From: an uncultured Eubacteriales bacterium
GTDB taxonomy: Bacteria > Bacillota_A > Clostridia > Christensenellales > Aristaeellaceae
DNA: 8,622 nucleotides
Assembly: GCA_900321945.1 (NCBI GenBank)
Contig: ONXY01000154.1
Coordinates: 1 to 8,622 of the forward strand
Direction: 5' to 3'
Each line of letters opens with the position of its first letter. Within the stretch, counting starts at the first letter, position 1. A model generated the notes under the pieces. That model saw nothing but the letters and a program-made list of their open reading frames with translations, searched no databases and was not told the origin of the DNA. The translations under genes and the position numbers were made by a program. Shown piece after piece: positions 1 to 6,017 of this stretch.

Positions 1-392
1 CCAGCGGGGACATCACCTGCCGCGTGAGCGCGGCGGAGGTCTCCCTGCGGACCATCAGCGGCGACGTCGAATGGCGCGGGGAGGCCGGCAGCCTGGAGAT
101 CAGCACCACCAGCGGCGACGCCGACGCCGTGGGCTCCGTCAATCTGACCCGTATGAGCTCGGTCAGCGGCGATCTGACCCTTCAGCTGGACGACGGCCGG
201 GACGCCGAGGTGGAGATCAGCACCACCAGCGGCGACGCCGACGTCCGCGTTCCCAGGGACACGGCGGAAGCCCGGGTCCGTCTCGATTCGGTCAGCGGCG
301 ACCTCTGCCTGCGCGGCGTCCAGGCTGTGGATACGGCGGCGGTCCGGATCAAGGGGCATACCGTCAGCGGAGATCTGACGGTCTGGCGGTAA
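1..392 (+). CDS. DUF4097-like SGD-repeat protein, 3' end only
   Basis: The reading frame is open from the left edge (first full codon at base 3) to a TAA at 390-392, so only the last 129 or so residues are visible. A GTG at 24 lies inside this open frame and is probably not the true start. The tripeptide Ser-Gly-Asp recurs seven times, at bases 3, 57, 111, 165, 228, 294 and 366. Spacing is 18 residues for the first three intervals, then 21, 22 and 24. Each copy sits in a short beta-strand pattern such as TISGDV, TTSGDAD or SVSGDL. This is the usual look of the C-terminal part of DUF4097-family (putative adhesin) proteins, which fold as a parallel beta-solenoid. Their molecular role is poorly known; many sit beside envelope-stress or PadR/DUF1700 genes. 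Only 15 bp separate it from the following CPBP protease gene, so the two are likely co-transcribed. The family call is fairly firm from the repeat; the function is not known. Confidence 0.75.
   Translation, partial: SGDITCRVSAAEVSLRTISGDVEWRGEAGSLEISTTSGDADAVGSVNLTRMSSVSGDLTLQLDDGRDAEVEISTTSGDADVRVPRDTAEARVRLDSVSGDLCLRGVQAVDTAAVRIKGHTVSGDLTVWR
94..243 (+). repeat. Exact 33-bp direct repeat within the SGD solenoid gene
   Basis: Bases 94-126 and 211-243 are identical over 33 bp, 117 bp (39 codons) apart and in the same frame, encoding LEISTTSGDAD and VEISTTSGDAD. A second, shorter exact repeat, TCGGTCAGCGGCGA, occurs at 159-172 and 288-301. Identity at wobble positions suggests recent internal duplication or gene conversion of a two-coil unit rather than selection on protein sequence alone. 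Confidence 0.85.
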
Positions 393-407
393 GCGGAGAG
401 CGGAGCC

Positions 408-1112
408 TTGAAAGAGCGCTTTCTGAAACATGAGTTTTATTACGCCCTCGCCGGAATCGCGGTCTGCGGGGCCGTCCGGGGGGCTCTCGGCGCCTTTTTC
501 GGCCCGGAGAGCCTCCGGACCTTCCTGGGAACGCTGCTTTTTTCCCTGGCTCTGGGCGGTTTCGTTCTCCGGGCCGGGCTCGGCGGGCGTTACGGGCTGA
601 CGCGCTTTCCGGCGCCGTCCCGGAGGTTTCTGTTTTATCTGCCTCTCCTGGCGATGGTTTCGGTCAGCCTGTGGACGGGGCCGGCGTCCGCGCCGGATCC
701 GCTCCGGCGCGCCGCGGCGGCCTGTTCCCTGTTCCTCGCCGCTTTCCAGGAGGAGCTTCTTTTCCGCGGGATGCTGTTCCGCGCGCTGCGGAAGGAGGCG
801 CCGAAACGGGCCGTGCTCCTCTCCTCCCTGGCTTTCGGGGCGGCGCATCTGGCGAATCTGTTTTCCGGCGCCGGTTTTCCGGACGTCCTGCTGCAGGCCG
901 TCTGCGCGGCGGCCGCCGGAGCCGCCTTCGCGCTGCTGTTCTCCCGCTGCGGAAGTCTGCTGCCCTGCGTCCTGGCTCACGGCCTGATGAACGCGTTTTC
1001 CGTCCTCGCGCGGGATCCCTCCGGGCCGCCTTACGCTCAGGCCGCGGCGCTGATCCTCGCGGCGGGCGGTTACGCCCTGTATCTCTCCCGCTTGCCCGAA
1101 AGCATGGAATAG
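408..1112 (+). CDS. CPBP-family intramembrane glutamic endopeptidase (CAAX protease-like)
   Basis: A 234-residue integral membrane protein with several hydrophobic helices (about 12-32, 38-56, 74-90, 101-114, 134-152, 158-178, 183-200, 209-226). It carries the hallmark motifs of the CPBP/Abi family (PF02517): motif 1 EELLFR (Glu115, Glu116, Arg120), motif 2 FGAAH with His147, and motif 3 HGLMNA with His191 and Asn195. These residues form the active site of the Rce1-type glutamate protease fold inside the membrane. Bacterial members are linked to membrane-protein processing, bacteriocin immunity or signalling; the substrate here cannot be told. Start: TTG at 408 preceded by a purine-rich GGAGAGCGGAG; the ATG at 430 is out of frame, and the next in-frame Met lies inside the protein. 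It begins 15 bp after the DUF4097-like gene and is followed by a rho-independent terminator, making it the last gene of that unit. Confidence 0.85.
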   Translation: MKERFLKHEFYYALAGIAVCGAVRGALGAFFGPESLRTFLGTLLFSLALGGFVLRAGLGGRYGLTRFPAPSRRFLFYLPLLAMVSVSLWTGPASAPDPLRRAAAACSLFLAAFQEELLFRGMLFRALRKEAPKRAVLLSSLAFGAAHLANLFSGAGFPDVLLQAVCAAAAGAAFALLFSRCGSLLPCVLAHGLMNAFSVLARDPSGPPYAQAAALILAAGGYALYLSRLPESME

Positions 1113-1120
1113 CGTATACT
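1092..1120 (+). promoter_or_regulatory. Possible sigma-A promoter for the phospholipase-like gene
   Basis: TTGCCC (1092-1097), a 17-bp spacer, then TATACT (1115-1120), at the very end of the CPBP gene. The -10 hexamer and spacing match two other promoters in the window. The predicted transcript would start near 1127 and meet the hairpin terminator at 1148-1181 before reaching the ATG at 1216, which is awkward for a productive promoter. It is either an attenuated leader or a chance match. Confidence 0.4.
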
Positions 1121-1147
1121 GACCGGGAGGCGCTCCGCGTCCCCCGT

Positions 1148-1181
1148 TTCCGGGGCTCCCGAAGGCGCCCCGGAGTTTTTT
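1148..1181 (+). terminator. Rho-independent terminator after the CPBP gene
   Basis: CCGGGGC at 1150-1156 pairs with GCCCCGG at 1167-1173; the stem extends by T-A and T-G pairs at its base, and a further two C-G pairs are possible inside the loop. A run of six T follows directly (1176-1181). It ends the DUF4097-CPBP unit, 35 bp upstream of the next ATG. Confidence 0.85.
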
Positions 1182-1215
1182 CGTTCCCGATTCTTTTTTA
1201 CAGAAAGGAACCGTT

Positions 1216-2145
1216 ATGCCCGACGTCGCCATGCATCACGCTTTCGGCCGGGAGGTTCTCGGCGCCCTTCCGGAGGAAATCCGGAAGGATCTGCGGGAGA
1301 CCCCGTTTGTTTTCGCGCTCTACGGGCCGGATCTCTGGTTCATGTACCGTCCCGGAAAGCTCCGGCAGGGCCGGGGCCGCCGGATGCACACCACCCGGAC
1401 CGGCGCTTTCCTGATGGCGCTGGCGGACCGGGCCCGCTCCGGCTCCGCGAGGGAGGAGGTCTTTTCCTATCTCGCCGGATTCCTCTGCCATTACGCGCTG
1501 GATTCCGCCGCCCACCCCTACATCGTCTGGCGCACCACGGAAACCTGGCCCACCCGGCGGGCCCACCGCGACATGGAGCACGCGCTTGACGCGGCCCTGC
1601 TGAAGCGGGAGGGCTTCTGGGGCGAGAAGCACCCCGTGACCGATCATCACTTTCCGAAGCTGAAGCTGCCGGAATCCATGGACGCGGACCTGGACCTCGC
1701 CTACGGATCGGTCTACGGCTGGCGCGGCGTCCGGAAATCCCTGAACCGGTGTTATAGGCAGTACAGGAAGTTCTACCGGCTGATCGAGACGCCCCGCTCC
1801 CTTCTGACGGGCCTGGCCGCCCTCGTGCCGACCCACCGCTTCCGCTCCCTCCCCTACGTCCGGTCCGCGTTCCTGGACCGCGACGTGGAGAACCTGTCCC
1901 GCGCCTCCTGGAGTCAGCCCGGCTCCGGAGAGGGAAACTTCACGGACAGTTTTCCCGATCTGTACGCCTCGGCCCGGGAGAACGCGCTGCGGATGATTTC
2001 CGCCGCCTGGGAATTCGCCCGGGCCGGCTCCCTCTCCGGAGAGGAGCTGAAGGCCGTTCTCGGAAACCGGTCCTACCTCAGCGGACTGGACGCGGAGGAT
2101 CCCCGCAACTGGCTGGTCCGGAGCCTGATGCCCCCGGAGGAGTGA
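1216..2145 (+). CDS. Zinc-dependent phospholipase C-family protein
   Basis: A 309-residue protein with no signal peptide and no membrane segment. It has the layout of the 'zinc-dependent phospholipase C' family (PF00882-like), common in Clostridia and mostly uncharacterised. Likely metal-site residues are His7/His8 in the N-terminal VAMHHAFG, Asp39 in GPDLWFM, His58 in MHTTRTG, and the HYALDSAAH signature (His92, Asp96, His100) followed by His117 and Glu121 in HRDMEH. The true family members hydrolyse phospholipid head groups at a cluster of three Zn ions. The lack of an export signal means a secreted toxin-like role should not be assumed; an intracellular phosphodiesterase acting on lipid or other substrates is possible. 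The start ATG at 1216 has AAAGGA six bases upstream. It stands alone between two terminators. The family call is good; the substrate is unknown. Confidence 0.8.
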   Translation: MPDVAMHHAFGREVLGALPEEIRKDLRETPFVFALYGPDLWFMYRPGKLRQGRGRRMHTTRTGAFLMALADRARSGSAREEVFSYLAGFLCHYALDSAAHPYIVWRTTETWPTRRAHRDMEHALDAALLKREGFWGEKHPVTDHHFPKLKLPESMDADLDLAYGSVYGWRGVRKSLNRCYRQYRKFYRLIETPRSLLTGLAALVPTHRFRSLPYVRSAFLDRDVENLSRASWSQPGSGEGNFTDSFPDLYASARENALRMISAAWEFARAGSLSGEELKAVLGNRSYLSGLDAEDPRNWLVRSLMPPEE

Positions 2146-2166
2146 TCTCTTCCGGGGCCTGTTTTT
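2132..2166 (+). terminator. Rho-independent terminator overlapping the stop codon
   Basis: An 11-bp stem, CCCCGGAGGAG (2132-2142) with CTCTTCCGGGG (2147-2157), containing one G-U pair. The 4-base loop TGAT holds the gene's TGA stop (2143-2145). Five T follow at 2162-2166 after a short CCTG spacer. The last four codons of the gene are thus part of its own terminator. Confidence 0.85.
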
Positions 2167-2185
2167 AATTGTCAAAAACTTTCCG

Positions 2186-2214
2186 TTGCATTTCGGAAAA
2201 AAAGATGCTATACT
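2186..2214 (+). promoter_or_regulatory. Sigma-A promoter of the pectin catabolic operon
   Basis: TTGCAT (2186-2191), a 17-bp spacer rich in A, then TATACT (2209-2214). The predicted transcript starts near 2221, giving a leader of about 60 nt before the ATG at 2280. It lies just downstream of a terminator and upstream of five co-directional genes, as expected for an operon promoter. Confidence 0.8.
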
Positions 2215-2215
2215 T

Positions 2216-2233
2216 CAGGTAAGCGCTTACATG
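2216..2233 (+). promoter_or_regulatory. LacI/CcpA-type operator (cre-like palindrome)
   Basis: The 18 bp CAGGTAAGCGCTTACATG form an inverted repeat with a perfect 12-bp core, GTAAGCGCTTAC (2219-2230), and only one mismatched pair across all nine. The central CG and flanking AAG/CTT are typical of LacI-family operators. Against the CcpA cre consensus TGNNANCGNTNNCA it matches seven of the eight fixed bases at 2218-2231. It covers the expected transcription start two bases after the -10 box, so a bound repressor should block initiation. Either a pathway-specific regulator (KdgR of Bacillus is a LacI-family protein) or CcpA-mediated carbon repression would fit. No regulator gene is in the window. 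Confidence 0.8.
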
Positions 2234-2279
2234 GTTGATTTTACGCGTTCGTCCGGACTCCATTTTCCAGGAGGTAACG

Positions 2280-2684
2280 ATGCAGAACGGCCTTCCCTCC
2301 TCCGTCTCCGCCTTCCTCGCCGCCCGCGGCGGCGCGCGGGATCCGGCGGAGATCGTGCGCGTTTTCCGCTCCGCCGCCCCCGCCGGGGACGCGGATCCCC
2401 TTTCTCCGGAAAACCTGGCTTATCTCAGCCTTCTGGCCGACTGTGTCGGAGCCATGGATGAGCGTCTCTACGAGTACTACCGCGCGCTGGCCGATCTGTT
2501 CCGGGCCGGCGTGTTCCGCGCCCCGCGGGCTGAGCTCCTGTCCCGTCCCGCCTGGAATGAAGTCCGGGAAAAGGGCGTCAGCCTGGGTCTCCTGCCGGAA
2601 GATCTCTACGGTTTCCCCCTCCCGGTTCCCCATATCGGCCGGCCGGAGCGGTCCGGAAAGGAAAAGGAGGGGATCCGCGGATGA
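2280..2684 (+). CDS. Hypothetical protein, first gene of the pectin operon
   Basis: A 134-residue protein that I do not recognise. The ATG at 2280 is chosen because it follows a near-perfect AGGAGGT at 2269-2275; an in-frame TTG at 2235 lacks such a site. It has no signal peptide and no membrane segment, and looks soluble. The first two thirds appear mostly helical: FLAARGG near 12-18, AEIVRVFRSA near 23-32, and a longer amphipathic stretch, NLAYLSLLADCVGAMDERLY, near 45-64 continuing to about 77. The last third is rich in Pro, Gly and charge, with LLPEDLYGFPLPVPHIG near 103-119 followed by a basic tail. It is the first gene after the operator-controlled promoter, and its TGA overlaps the ATG of the GH28 gene (ATGA at 2681-2684), so the two are translationally coupled. 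A partner or accessory protein for GH28, or a small regulator, are guesses only. Confidence 0.75.
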   Translation: MQNGLPSSVSAFLAARGGARDPAEIVRVFRSAAPAGDADPLSPENLAYLSLLADCVGAMDERLYEYYRALADLFRAGVFRAPRAELLSRPAWNEVREKGVSLGLLPEDLYGFPLPVPHIGRPERSGKEKEGIRG

Positions 2685-4216
2685 AGCTTCTGTTCGTTTC
2701 CTCCCGCAGCGCCTCCGTTCTTCTTGACGGAAGCGGGGACTATTATATGCCCTTCACCGCCGTTCTGAGCCTGAACGGCGTCTCCCTCGGGGAGGAGAAC
2801 CGCTCCGTGGTTTCCCTGTTCGATCTTCTTCCGGAAACGGACTATGCCCTGACGGCGGAGAAGCCCGGCTCCGGAACCGAAACCCTTTCCTTCCGCACGG
2901 AGCCGGAAAGCTTCACGCTGGACGTGCGCCGCTTCGGCGCCCGGGGCGACGGTCTCTCGGACGACACCGCGGCTCTGCAGGCGGCCGTATCCTGCTGCCC
3001 GGAGGGCGGCCGGGTGCTGCTCCCGGCGGGAACGTATCTCTCCGGCCCCCTGTTCCTGAAGAGTCATATGACCCTGGAGCTGAAAAAGGGCGCCGTCCTG
3101 TCCATGACGACGGACCGGAGCCGGTATCCCGTGCTTCCCGGCGTCACCTTCGGCGAAGGGGAGGACGGCGAGCTGCTGCTGGGGTCCTGGGAGGGAAACC
3201 CCCTGAACATGTATGCCTCCGCTCTGACGGGAATCGGCGCGGAGGACGTCCGCATCATCGGCGAGGGCGTGATCGACGGCCGCGGCCGGGAAGGCGGATG
3301 GTGGGATAATCCGAAGGCCGTCCGCGCCGTCTCCAGAGGGCATCTGCTCTTCCTGCGGGACTGCCGGAACGTGACCGTTCAGGGAATCACCTTCCGGAAC
3401 AGCCCAAGCTGGAACATCCATCCCCTGCTCAGCCGGGATCTGTCCTTCCTGAATATCGCGGTGGAGGCTCCGGCCGACAGCCCGAACACGGACGGCTTTG
3501 ATCCCCAGAGCTGCGACGGGGTGCGGGTGCTCGGCGCCCTGTTCTCCGTCGGGGACGACTGCATTGCCATCAAGTCCGGCAAGATCTGGCACGGAAGAAA
3601 ATACCACGTTCCCTGTCAGAACCTGGAGATCGCCTGGTGCGCCATGCTGGACGGCCACGGCGGCGTCACCGTCGGCAGCGAGATGGCCGGCGGCGTGTAC
3701 CGCGTCCGTGTGCATCACTGTCTGATGCGCGGCAACGACCGGGGGCTGCGGATCAAGAGCCGCCGCGGGCGGGGAAAAAACGCCGTCGTGGACGATATCC
3801 GCTTCGAGGACGTCCGCATGGAAAGCGTGAAAACCCCGCTGGTGGTGAACTGCCTGTACTTCTGCGACCCGGACGGCCATTCCCCCTGGGTCCAGAGCCG
3901 GGATCCGCAGCCCGTGGACGAGGGCACGCCCACGATCGGGTCCGTAACGTTCGAGCGGGTCAGAGCCGAGGGCTGCCACGCGTGCGCCGCCTGGATCCTC
4001 GGTCTGCCGGAAAGGCCCGTCCGGAACGTGACGGTCCGGGACAGCTTTTTCGGTTTCGCGGAGAACGCGGAGGCGCAGGTTCCCGCCATGGCCGAAAACG
4101 TTCCGGCGGTGCGGAACCTGGGAATCGTCGCTCAGTTCATCGACGGACTGACGGTTGAGAATGTAACCATGGAGCATATCGAAGGCGAAATGGTTCAGAT
4201 AAAAGATAAGGAGTGA
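2681..4216 (+). CDS. Glycoside hydrolase family 28 (polygalacturonase-like), apparently cytoplasmic
   Basis: A 511-residue enzyme. Residues 1-75 look like a small fibronectin III-like beta domain (LFDLLPETDYALTAE near 46-60). The right-handed beta-helix begins at about 80 with the pectinase-type entry DVRRFGARGDGLSDDTAALQ. The family's catalytic motifs are all present: NTDGFD (269-274, Asp271), GDDCIAIKSG (291-300, Asp292 and Asp293), GHG (325-327) and RIK (357-359). GH28 enzymes hydrolyse alpha-1,4-galacturonide or rhamnogalacturonan bonds by inversion. No signal peptide is seen, and the neighbours KduI, KduD and GH105 are cytoplasmic, so this enzyme most likely works inside the cell on imported oligogalacturonides, as an exo-acting galacturonidase. 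Whether the substrate is homogalacturonan or rhamnogalacturonan cannot be told. AGGAGG lies 10 bases before the ATG. Its stop overlaps the start region of kduI. Confidence 0.9.
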   Translation: MKLLFVSSRSASVLLDGSGDYYMPFTAVLSLNGVSLGEENRSVVSLFDLLPETDYALTAEKPGSGTETLSFRTEPESFTLDVRRFGARGDGLSDDTAALQAAVSCCPEGGRVLLPAGTYLSGPLFLKSHMTLELKKGAVLSMTTDRSRYPVLPGVTFGEGEDGELLLGSWEGNPLNMYASALTGIGAEDVRIIGEGVIDGRGREGGWWDNPKAVRAVSRGHLLFLRDCRNVTVQGITFRNSPSWNIHPLLSRDLSFLNIAVEAPADSPNTDGFDPQSCDGVRVLGALFSVGDDCIAIKSGKIWHGRKYHVPCQNLEIAWCAMLDGHGGVTVGSEMAGGVYRVRVHHCLMRGNDRGLRIKSRRGRGKNAVVDDIRFEDVRMESVKTPLVVNCLYFCDPDGHSPWVQSRDPQPVDEGTPTIGSVTFERVRAEGCHACAAWILGLPERPVRNVTVRDSFFGFAENAEAQVPAMAENVPAVRNLGIVAQFIDGLTVENVTMEHIEGEMVQIKDKE

Positions 4217-4224
4217 TCGGAGAT

Positions 4225-5067
4225 ATGGACATTCGCTATTCCTGCAACCAGCGTGATTTCCGCCGCTACACCACGGAGGAGACCCGGAAGGAGTTCCTGA
4301 TTGAGACCCTGTTCACCGCGGATCAGGTGGAGGCGGTTTACAGCCATGTGGACCGGATGGTGACCCTGGGCGTCATGCCCGTGAACGAAAAGGTCTCCAT
4401 CGACAAGGGAATCGATATCTGGAAGAATTTCGGCACGGAGTACTTCCTCGAGCGCCGGGAATGCGGCATGTTCAACGTGGGCGGCCCCGGAAAGGTGTAC
4501 GCGGACGATCAGGTGTACGCTCTGGACTATAAGGACTGCCTGTATCTGACTCGCGGCGCGAAGTCCGTGTATTTCGAAAGCGACGATCCCGCCCGCCCCG
4601 CGAAGTTCTATCTGGTTTCCGCCCCCGCCCACTGCAGCTATGAAAACCGGCTGATCCGGATCGGGGACGCGGCGAAGAAGCCCCTGGGCGCGCTGGAAAC
4701 CAGCAACAAGCGGACCATCAACCAGTTCATCCATCCCTCCGTTCTGAAGACCTGCCAGCTGAGCATGGGCATGACCGTGCTGGAGCCCGGCTCCGTCTGG
4801 AACACCATGCCCGCCCACACCCACGAGCGGCGCATGGAGGTGTACTTCTACTTTGAGGTGCCGGAGAACAACGTCGTGTTCCACATGATGGGCGAGGGGC
4901 AGGAAACCCGCCACATCGTCATGCAGAACGAGCAGGCCGTGATCTCCCCCTCCTGGTCCATCCACGCCGGCGCGGGCACCAGCAACTACACTTTCATCTG
5001 GGCCATGGGCGGCGAGAATCAGGCCTTTGACGACATGGACGAAATCCGCACCACGGAGCTGCGGTAA
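4225..5067 (+). CDS. kduI: 5-dehydro-4-deoxy-D-glucuronate isomerase (KduI)
   Basis: Isomerises 5-keto-4-deoxyuronate, the open-chain product of unsaturated galacturonate, to 2,5-diketo-3-deoxygluconate, in the cytoplasm. The 280-residue length matches the E. coli enzyme (278). All four zinc ligands of this cupin-fold enzyme are visible with constant offset from E. coli: His198 and His200 in PAHTHERRMEVYFYF, Glu205, and His247 in SWSIHAGAGTSNY. The usual C-terminal WAMGGENQAFDDMD is intact. I prefer the ATG at 4225 because it gives the family's normal N-terminus (MDIRYSCNQ). A GTG at 4213 would add four residues and overlap the GH28 stop. AAGGAG at 4208-4213 is 11 bases from the ATG, a slightly long spacing, which suggests coupling to GH28 translation. 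It sits directly upstream of kduD, as in many pectin gene clusters. Confidence 0.95.
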   Translation: MDIRYSCNQRDFRRYTTEETRKEFLIETLFTADQVEAVYSHVDRMVTLGVMPVNEKVSIDKGIDIWKNFGTEYFLERRECGMFNVGGPGKVYADDQVYALDYKDCLYLTRGAKSVYFESDDPARPAKFYLVSAPAHCSYENRLIRIGDAAKKPLGALETSNKRTINQFIHPSVLKTCQLSMGMTVLEPGSVWNTMPAHTHERRMEVYFYFEVPENNVVFHMMGEGQETRHIVMQNEQAVISPSWSIHAGAGTSNYTFIWAMGGENQAFDDMDEIRTTELR

Positions 5068-5070
5068 GAA

Positions 5071-5096
5071 CCGCCGGCCCCGTCCGGGAACGGCGG
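5071..5096 (+). other. Intercistronic hairpin between kduI and kduD
   Basis: CCGCCG (5071-5076) pairs with CGGCGG (5091-5096), with a possible inner CCC/GGG stem. No T-run follows, so it is not a terminator. It may stabilise or mark a processing point in the mRNA, or may simply reflect high GC content. Confidence 0.4.
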
Positions 5097-5121
5097 AAAC
5101 GACAGAAAGGGGAAACGCATC

Positions 5122-5919
5122 ATGAACATGAAGGATTTCAGCCTCGAAGGAAAAATCGCCTGGATCACCGGCGCGTCCTACGGCATCGGCTTCGCCATCG
5201 CGGAAGCCTTCCACGCCGCCGGCGCGAAGATCGTCTTTAACGACGTCAATCAGGATCTGGTGAACAAGGGTCTGGCCGCCTACGCGGAGAAGAACATCCC
5301 CGCCAGCGGATACGTCTGCGACGTCACGGACGAGGACGCCGTCCTGGCTCTCGTGAAGCGGATCGAGAAGGAAGTCGGCGTCATCGATATTCTGGTCAAC
5401 AACGCCGGCATCATCCGCCGGATTCCGATGACCGAGATGAGCGCCGCGGATTTCCGCAAGGTCATCGACGTGGACCTGAACGCGCCCTTCATCTGCGCCA
5501 AGGCCGTGATCCCCTCCATGATCGCGAAGGGACACGGAAAGATCATCAACATCTGCTCCATGATGAGCGAGCTCGGCCGGGAGACGGTCTCCGCCTACGC
5601 GGCGGCCAAGGGCGGCCTGAAGATGCTCACCCGGAACATCTGCTCCGAGTACGGCGGAAACAACATCCAGTGCAACGGCATCGGCCCGGGCTATATCGCC
5701 ACGCCCCAGACCGCGCCGCTCCGCGAGCGCCAGGCTGACGGCAGCCGTCATCCCTTCGATCAGTTCATCGTGGCCAAAACCCCCGCCGCCCGCTGGGGCA
5801 CCACCGAAGACCTGCAGGGTCCCGCGGTTTTCCTGGCCTCCGACGCCAGCAATTTCGTCAACGGCCACGTGCTGTACGTGGACGGCGGCATTCTCGCGTA
5901 TATCGGCAAACAGCCCTGA
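5122..5919 (+). CDS. kduD: 2-dehydro-3-deoxy-D-gluconate 5-dehydrogenase (KduD), SDR family
   Basis: A 265-residue classical short-chain dehydrogenase/reductase. Cofactor motif TGASYGIG is at 16-23, the structural NNAG at 93-96, and the catalytic Ser146, Tyr159 and Lys163 (YAAAK) are in place. The PGYIATPQT stretch (189-197) and the ARW near 223-225 are typical of the KduD/gluconate 5-dehydrogenase branch. It reduces 2,5-diketo-3-deoxygluconate, made by KduI, to 2-keto-3-deoxygluconate, which then enters central metabolism through KdgK and KdgA. Sequence alone barely separates KduD from gluconate 5-dehydrogenase (IdnO); the neighbouring kduI decides for KduD. AAAGGGG lies eight bases or so before the ATG, 54 bp after kduI. 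It ends just ahead of a strong hairpin terminator. Confidence 0.92.
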   Translation: MNMKDFSLEGKIAWITGASYGIGFAIAEAFHAAGAKIVFNDVNQDLVNKGLAAYAEKNIPASGYVCDVTDEDAVLALVKRIEKEVGVIDILVNNAGIIRRIPMTEMSAADFRKVIDVDLNAPFICAKAVIPSMIAKGHGKIINICSMMSELGRETVSAYAAAKGGLKMLTRNICSEYGGNNIQCNGIGPGYIATPQTAPLRERQADGSRHPFDQFIVAKTPAARWGTTEDLQGPAVFLASDASNFVNGHVLYVDGGILAYIGKQP

Positions 5920-5925
5920 TTTTTT

Positions 5926-5964
5926 CCGCGTCTCCGGCGCTTCCGCGCCGGGGATGCGGTTTTT
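5926..5964 (+). terminator. Strong rho-independent terminator between kduD and GH105
   Basis: A 15-bp stem (5926-5940 with 5945-5959, two G-U pairs) around a TTCC tetraloop, followed by five T (5960-5964). It lies seven bases after the kduD stop and 53 bp before the GH105 ATG. No clear promoter is seen between it and the GH105 gene, so it probably reduces rather than abolishes downstream expression. Confidence 0.85.
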
Positions 5965-6017
5965 CGGTTCCGGCCGCCAGCGCGGCGCGGAAACACCGGA
6001 GAAAGGAGGTTCTTCCC

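Noticed and set aside
1..392. CRISPR-like or tandem DNA repeat array from the recurring AGCGGCGAC
   Set aside because: Repeats are in frame, encode a known protein repeat, and their spacing varies in multiples of three; this is a coding solenoid, not an array with spacers.
1198..2175. A 325-codon - strand frame opposite the phospholipase-like gene
   Set aside because: The + strand frame has metal-site motifs, a ribosome binding site and a terminator; the reverse frame has none.
2231..2461. A possible leader peptide starting at the ATG inside the operator
   Set aside because: No ribosome binding site, the ATG is only about ten bases from the predicted transcript start, and the frame runs far into the 134-aa gene with a low-complexity Arg-rich product.
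2606..5868. Long - strand open frames of 523 and 557 codons opposite GH28, kduI and kduD
   Set aside because: These are antisense shadows of genes with complete catalytic motifs. Their products are rich in Gly, His, Val and Asp repeats typical of reverse-frame reading, with no plausible ribosome binding sites.
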